DNA of 19,819 nt from RGDT01 sp964630925 (GTDB taxonomy: Bacteria; Planctomycetota; Planctomycetia; Gemmatales; Gemmataceae), in NCBI GenBank assembly GCA_964630925.1, contig CAZVZK010000175.1, positions 1 to 19,819 of the forward strand, in the 5' to 3' direction. The position numbers and the translations under genes are program-made. Numbering within the stretch: the first letter of the stretch is position 1; each line of letters opens with the position of its first letter. Positions 16,847 to 19,819 of this stretch are shown here, piece by piece. The notes beneath the pieces were generated by a model, which saw nothing but the letters and a program-made list of their open reading frames with translations, ran no database searches and was not told where the DNA came from.

Positions 16847-18391
16847 TCAGGGGGATTTCTGGATGTGGCCCTCGCCGTCGGAGGCGGGGGCAGTGATGAC
16901 GGGCAACGGCGTGTCGATGGCGGGCGTGGCGGGGCGCGGCCACCAGCGGCGGATCAATGCGGCGGTGAGGAGTGCCGCGGCGCCGGCGGCGAGGAGCGCC
17001 CAGGCCAGGACGCGCCGGCCGGCGGCTTCCGCCTCCCTGCCGTAGCGCACGTAGGCGAACCACTCTTCGGGGCCGGAGGGAGAGGCGACGGGCTCACGGC
17101 CCGCGTGGAAGGCGTCGTAGAACGCCGGGTCATCAATCGACGCCCCGGCGGCTATCCTCTCGGCCTCGTAGGCCTGATACTCGCGCTGGTATGCCTCGCC
17201 ATGTGCCAACTCGTCCTTGAAGTTTGATTCAAGGCTTGAGTGTTCGCCTCGCAGGAGCTGCTCGATTTGGTGCTGGCGGCCCGCCCAGTGGGAGGGGAAG
17301 ATGCCTCGGGCGTCGGGGGCGGACGCGAAGGAGTCGGCCAGGCGGGAGGCACGTGCGTAGGCGGCCCAGGCGATGCGGCGCTGGCCGACACGCAGCATCG
17401 TCTCCCCGATGGCCAGGGCGAGATGGGCCTCCGGCCCGTCCTGATGCCACAGCCCCACCAGCCCGAGCATCGCCTCATCGAACGGCACCGGCTTCCTGTG
17501 CGAGGGGACGGGCAGCTCCTTCCAGCCGCCCTCGGCCCCGACTTTCGTCACCTCACGGCGGAAGTCGCGGAGCTCCGGCCACAACGCGGGGTCGTCCGGC
17601 CCCGTCCCTTTGGCGGCGGCTTCGGCCAGGAGGCCCGGCCATTCGTTCCCATACGGGAAAGTGCGTGCCGCGTGGCCATAAGCCAGGCCGAAGTGATGAT
17701 GCTCGCCTCTCACCATCGACTCGAACCCCAGGCCGAGCCAGTTGCCCAGGCAGTCGAATGTCTGGAGCCGTTCCGGCTTCTCCATCGCGGCGAGGAGGAA
17801 TTCGGCGACGGTCAGCCGCCAGCTCTCGTGCCCGACGCACGCCGCACGCAACGCCTCGACGCCCTCGCGGTAACGTCCCCGTGCCGCGGGGTCTCCTTCG
17901 GCGGCCTTGGTGAAGGCACCGCGGGTGAGAGAGGCGCCGAGGTGGGACAACGTCGTGGACAACGACGGCCCCTCGTGCCCGAGCATCTTCCGCCGCGCCA
18001 GCTTGACACGCAGCAGGGCGACGGCCTCGTCATGCTCGCCCAGCCGGGCGTGTGCGGCCGCGAGGTCGTCCGTGAGAGATAGCGCCTGCGGCGTGTTTGG
18101 GTCGAGCTTCGTTAGCTTCTGGCGTGTCAGGCGGATGCGTTCGCGGTGGTAAGCGGGGCCGCTGCGTGGGTAGCGTTCATGCAGGATGTCATGCGCCATC
18201 GCGAAACGGAACGCCACACCGCCCTCGCGGCTCGGTATCCGATGCGGCATCGGGGCGTACTCGGCCAACGAGGCGGCCAGGGCGGGGTCGTGCAGCGCGG
18301 GGCCGTACCCATTAATCGTCCTCGTCGTGACAACGAACGTCACCAGGGCCACGCAGAGGACGCAGCAGACGCGGGCGAGCGCGGCGAGCAT
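16847..18391 (-). CDS. Two-TM membrane protein with TPR-like extracytoplasmic domain, paralog 3
   Basis: A 514-residue third member of the family, more diverged than the tandem pair. It has an N-terminal TM at ~7-25 (Cys/Val-rich), YAPMPHRIPSREGG from residue 45, FRFAMAHDILHERYPRSG, DDLAAAHARLGEHDEAVALL, FDCLGNWLG, VPFDEAMLGLVGLW, HGEAYQREYQAYEAERIAAG, a C-terminal TM, RRWWPRP and a TPLPVITAPASDGEG tail. The start is ATG 18389-18391, chosen because it aligns with the paralogs and opens the TM; the frame runs on upstream without family similarity. No clear ribosome binding site is present, but an 18-codon ORF ends one base earlier, which suggests translational coupling as in paralog 2. Its 3' end is 13 bases from the sulfatase start. 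Confidence 0.85.
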   Translation of the reverse strand: MLAALARVCCVLCVALVTFVVTTRTINGYGPALHDPALAASLAEYAPMPHRIPSREGGVAFRFAMAHDILHERYPRSGPAYHRERIRLTRQKLTKLDPNTPQALSLTDDLAAAHARLGEHDEAVALLRVKLARRKMLGHEGPSLSTTLSHLGASLTRGAFTKAAEGDPAARGRYREGVEALRAACVGHESWRLTVAEFLLAAMEKPERLQTFDCLGNWLGLGFESMVRGEHHHFGLAYGHAARTFPYGNEWPGLLAEAAAKGTGPDDPALWPELRDFRREVTKVGAEGGWKELPVPSHRKPVPFDEAMLGLVGLWHQDGPEAHLALAIGETMLRVGQRRIAWAAYARASRLADSFASAPDARGIFPSHWAGRQHQIEQLLRGEHSSLESNFKDELAHGEAYQREYQAYEAERIAAGASIDDPAFYDAFHAGREPVASPSGPEEWFAYVRYGREAEAAGRRVLAWALLAAGAAALLTAALIRRWWPRPATPAIDTPLPVITAPASDGEGHIQKSP

Positions 18392-18392
18392 G

Positions 18393-18449
18393 TCACACAC
18401 CCCGTCCGGCGTCGAGGTTGAAGTCCACGCGGACGGGCAGTCGAGGCAT
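18393..18449 (-). CDS. 18-codon ORF upstream of membrane paralog 3
   Basis: ATG at 18447-18449, TGA at 18393-18395; the product MPRLPVRVDFNLDAGRGV is not recognised. It lies ~29 bases inside the transcript predicted from the promoter at 18485-18513 and ends one base before the ATG of the membrane gene (TGA-C-ATG), the same spacing as the small gene ahead of paralog 2 (TGA-C-GTG). The bases around both junctions are alike (CCGGACG then GGG and GTG.TGAC). It could be a translated leader that couples translation, or a vestige of the small upstream gene. The start context is weak. Confidence 0.4.
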   Translation of the reverse strand: MPRLPVRVDFNLDAGRGV

Positions 18450-18484
18450 GGCGTGGTTCCGGCGGGCGGGTGTTGGTAGCCGTT

Positions 18485-18513
18485 AGCATCCTCCGACCGC
18501 CGTCCGCTGTCAA
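18485..18513 (-). promoter_or_regulatory. Sigma70-type promoter, TTGACA-N17-GATGCT
   Basis: On the minus strand, a perfect TTGACA (18508-18513), a 17-base spacer and GATGCT (18485-18490). It would drive the 18-codon ORF, membrane paralog 3 and the sulfatase. Confidence 0.6.
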
Positions 18514-18525
18514 GGGGCCGCGTCC

Positions 18526-19665
18526 TCAGAACGGGATGTCGCCCTGGCTGTGATCCGCCGGTGGCGCCGGCGGGCGGCGCGGCGGCAGGCCACGCAGGGG
18601 CGGCGGGGCGTCCTCCAGCCCCGGCGGCCGGACGCCGCCGAAGTCGCGGACGACGCCCGCCCGCGACTCCTCGTCGAGGAACAGCCCGCCACGCATGAAC
18701 GTGTTCTCGCGGGCGTACGGCCACAGGAAGTCGGGCACCTTCTGCCACGGCAGGCCGCGGCGCGTCTCCACCCACAGGTCATGCGACGCCCGGTGCGGCG
18801 ACGGGCCGAGGCGGACGAGGATGCCCTCGCCCTCCCAGGCCTGTTGGCCGTGACGGAGGAACCGCACCGGCAGGGCGGCGTCGAGGGCGGCTTCCAGGGC
18901 GGCGGCCTCGGCCACGGGGACCATCGCGCCGAGGCGTCCGCCGTGCGGGGCGTAGTTCATCACGAAGCCACGGACGAAGTCGGTGAGACGCTCCTGCGGA
19001 TACCCCTGGTCGTCCAACCGCTCGAAGGCCGTCTCATCCATGTCGCAGCCGAAGGTGGTGATGAGCGGGTCGTCCTGGGCCATGTCCTCGCCGCGGACGG
19101 CCCAGTGGATGCCGCCCTCGCCGATGGCCATGATCGACAGGGCGTTCACCCCCGGCAGGTGCCACATGGTGTAGGGGTCGCGATGGGCGATGCGCCCGTT
19201 GTCGTAGCCGGTACCCGCGTCGTGGGCGTAGGCGACATACTCGCGCAGCCCCGGCGGGAAGGGGAAGCCCACCCGCGCCTCCTCGGCCCGGACCTCCTCG
19301 GCGCGTCGTCTGACATCCCCCGTCGGGATGAAGTGCCAGCACTCGCAGAATTCGCGGATGAGCCGCCACCGGCCACGCCAGTCCTCCGGCCAGCCGTCGC
19401 GGAAGAGGGCGTCGTAGCGCGAGCCGTCGTAGCCCGTCGCCGCCAGCCACTCGGCGGGACATGATGGACGCAGCTCGTTGCGTCGCGCCTTGAGGAGCCA
19501 GTATTCGTCGGAGAAGACCGGCACGCACCGCATCCGCTCGCAGACACGCACCACCTCGGAGCGTGCGGCGTGGCCATGATCCTCCAGCCAGTCCGCGTAC
19601 ACCAGACGCAGCGCCGCGTCGTCCGGCGTCTCGGCGATGCCACGCAGGAAGGCGTCGTCGGTCAT
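18526..19665 (-). CDS. TIGR02996 domain protein with SMI1/KNR4-like domain
   Basis: A 379-residue, probably cytoplasmic protein. Residues ~2-42 (DDAFLRGIAETPDDAALRLV then YADWLEDHG and SEVVRV) are the TIGR02996 repeat-companion domain, which is typical of Gemmata-group planctomycetes and often precedes other modules. Residues ~120-235 resemble an SMI1/KNR4 fold: an N-terminal helix, FPFPPGLREYVAYAHDAG, then strands ending near ERLTDFVRGFV. In bacteria SMI1/KNR4 proteins are often immunity proteins of polymorphic toxins, but no toxin gene is seen here, so that role is not claimed. The C-terminus is proline-rich and ends DHSQGDIPF. ATG 19663-19665 was chosen because the domain begins there and GAGGGG lies ~6 bases upstream; the frame extends 35 codons further without similarity. 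No membrane segment is visible. Confidence 0.8.
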   Translation of the reverse strand: MTDDAFLRGIAETPDDAALRLVYADWLEDHGHAARSEVVRVCERMRCVPVFSDEYWLLKARRNELRPSCPAEWLAATGYDGSRYDALFRDGWPEDWRGRWRLIREFCECWHFIPTGDVRRRAEEVRAEEARVGFPFPPGLREYVAYAHDAGTGYDNGRIAHRDPYTMWHLPGVNALSIMAIGEGGIHWAVRGEDMAQDDPLITTFGCDMDETAFERLDDQGYPQERLTDFVRGFVMNYAPHGGRLGAMVPVAEAAALEAALDAALPVRFLRHGQQAWEGEGILVRLGPSPHRASHDLWVETRRGLPWQKVPDFLWPYARENTFMRGGLFLDEESRAGVVRDFGGVRPPGLEDAPPPLRGLPPRRPPAPPADHSQGDIPF

Positions 19666-19703
19666 GGCGGCCCCTCGTCGCGGCGGGCGTCTGATTGTCG
19701 TAG

Positions 19704-19722
19704 AGCACGCATCCTGCGTGCT
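19704..19722. repeat. Small palindrome AGCACGC-N5-GCGTGCT
   Basis: A perfect 7-bp stem around a 5-base loop, in the leader region of the TIGR02996-domain gene. I recall similar AGCACGCAGGATGCGTGCT palindromes dispersed in planctomycete genomes. It could also be an operator-like site. The rest of 19723-19819 holds no gene I can support; a minus-strand TCTAAT at 19753-19758 is a possible -10 without a good -35. Confidence 0.5.
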
Positions 19723-19819
19723 TCTGCGGAAACCGTTCGGCCGACATCTACAATTAGACAAAACGGGCATGGTTCAAAAGGGGTCGTTTCCGGGTAACAG
19801 CGGGGTGGGGTGGCGCGAA

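Noticed and set aside
15589..16896. 435-codon open frame on the plus strand
   Set aside because: Antisense shadow of the sulfatase, whose full catalytic signature is on the minus strand.
18392..18775. N-terminal extension of membrane paralog 3
   Set aside because: The extension crosses a promoter and runs antiframe through the TIGR02996 gene; it has no similarity to the other paralogs.

Overview
The window is high-GC (roughly 70%) chromosomal DNA, most likely from a planctomycete of the Gemmata group (Gemmatales/Gemmataceae). The clues are a TIGR02996 repeat-companion domain protein, a protein of the family that starts MTEAEW and contains LLREL(L)GNPFRP, a Tat-exported Gfo/Idh/MocA oxidoreductase, a signal-peptide sulfatase, a large exported esterase, a TPR-CHAT protein, and small GTCAGCG-loop palindromes between genes. 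This assignment comes from family recognition; no database was searched.

Left part (1-5036). The first ~50 bases look like sequencing adapter, so the window probably begins at a contig end. There thiC (minus) loses its C-terminal third. A plus-strand MTEAEW-family gene follows, with an apparent single-base frameshift near its end. It converges on an intact ATP-dependent pckA (minus), which has an extended -10 promoter. Next come a GRF.PGN..GPGNPFAR-type hypothetical gene (minus) and a 345-base gene-free stretch with GC-rich hairpins.

Middle part (5037-8924). There are two minus-strand genes for exported enzymes: a Gfo/Idh/MocA oxidoreductase and an acetyl-xylan-esterase-like alpha/beta hydrolase with a degenerate second hydrolase domain. 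A 144-base inverted-repeat element separates them, and a tandem repeat carrying two REP-like hairpins lies upstream of the hydrolase.

Right part (8925-18525) is the most interesting. A plus-strand TPR-CHAT caspase-like protein (12775-15525) has minus-strand genes of one uncharacterised two-TM membrane family on both sides. Two of these (8925-10490 and 10487-12100) are tandem, overlap by ATGA and share a 295-base block that is 100% identical. They sit behind two paralogous small exported/membrane proteins. The third (16847-18391) lies on the other side, behind an 18-codon ORF and ahead of a sulfatase. Three promoters of identical architecture (TTGACA-N17-SATGCT) precede the paralogous units, so co-expression is plausible. 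A functional link between the CHAT protein and the membrane family is inferred only from proximity. The window ends with a TIGR02996 plus SMI1/KNR4-like protein and a short AT-richer stretch holding a small palindrome.
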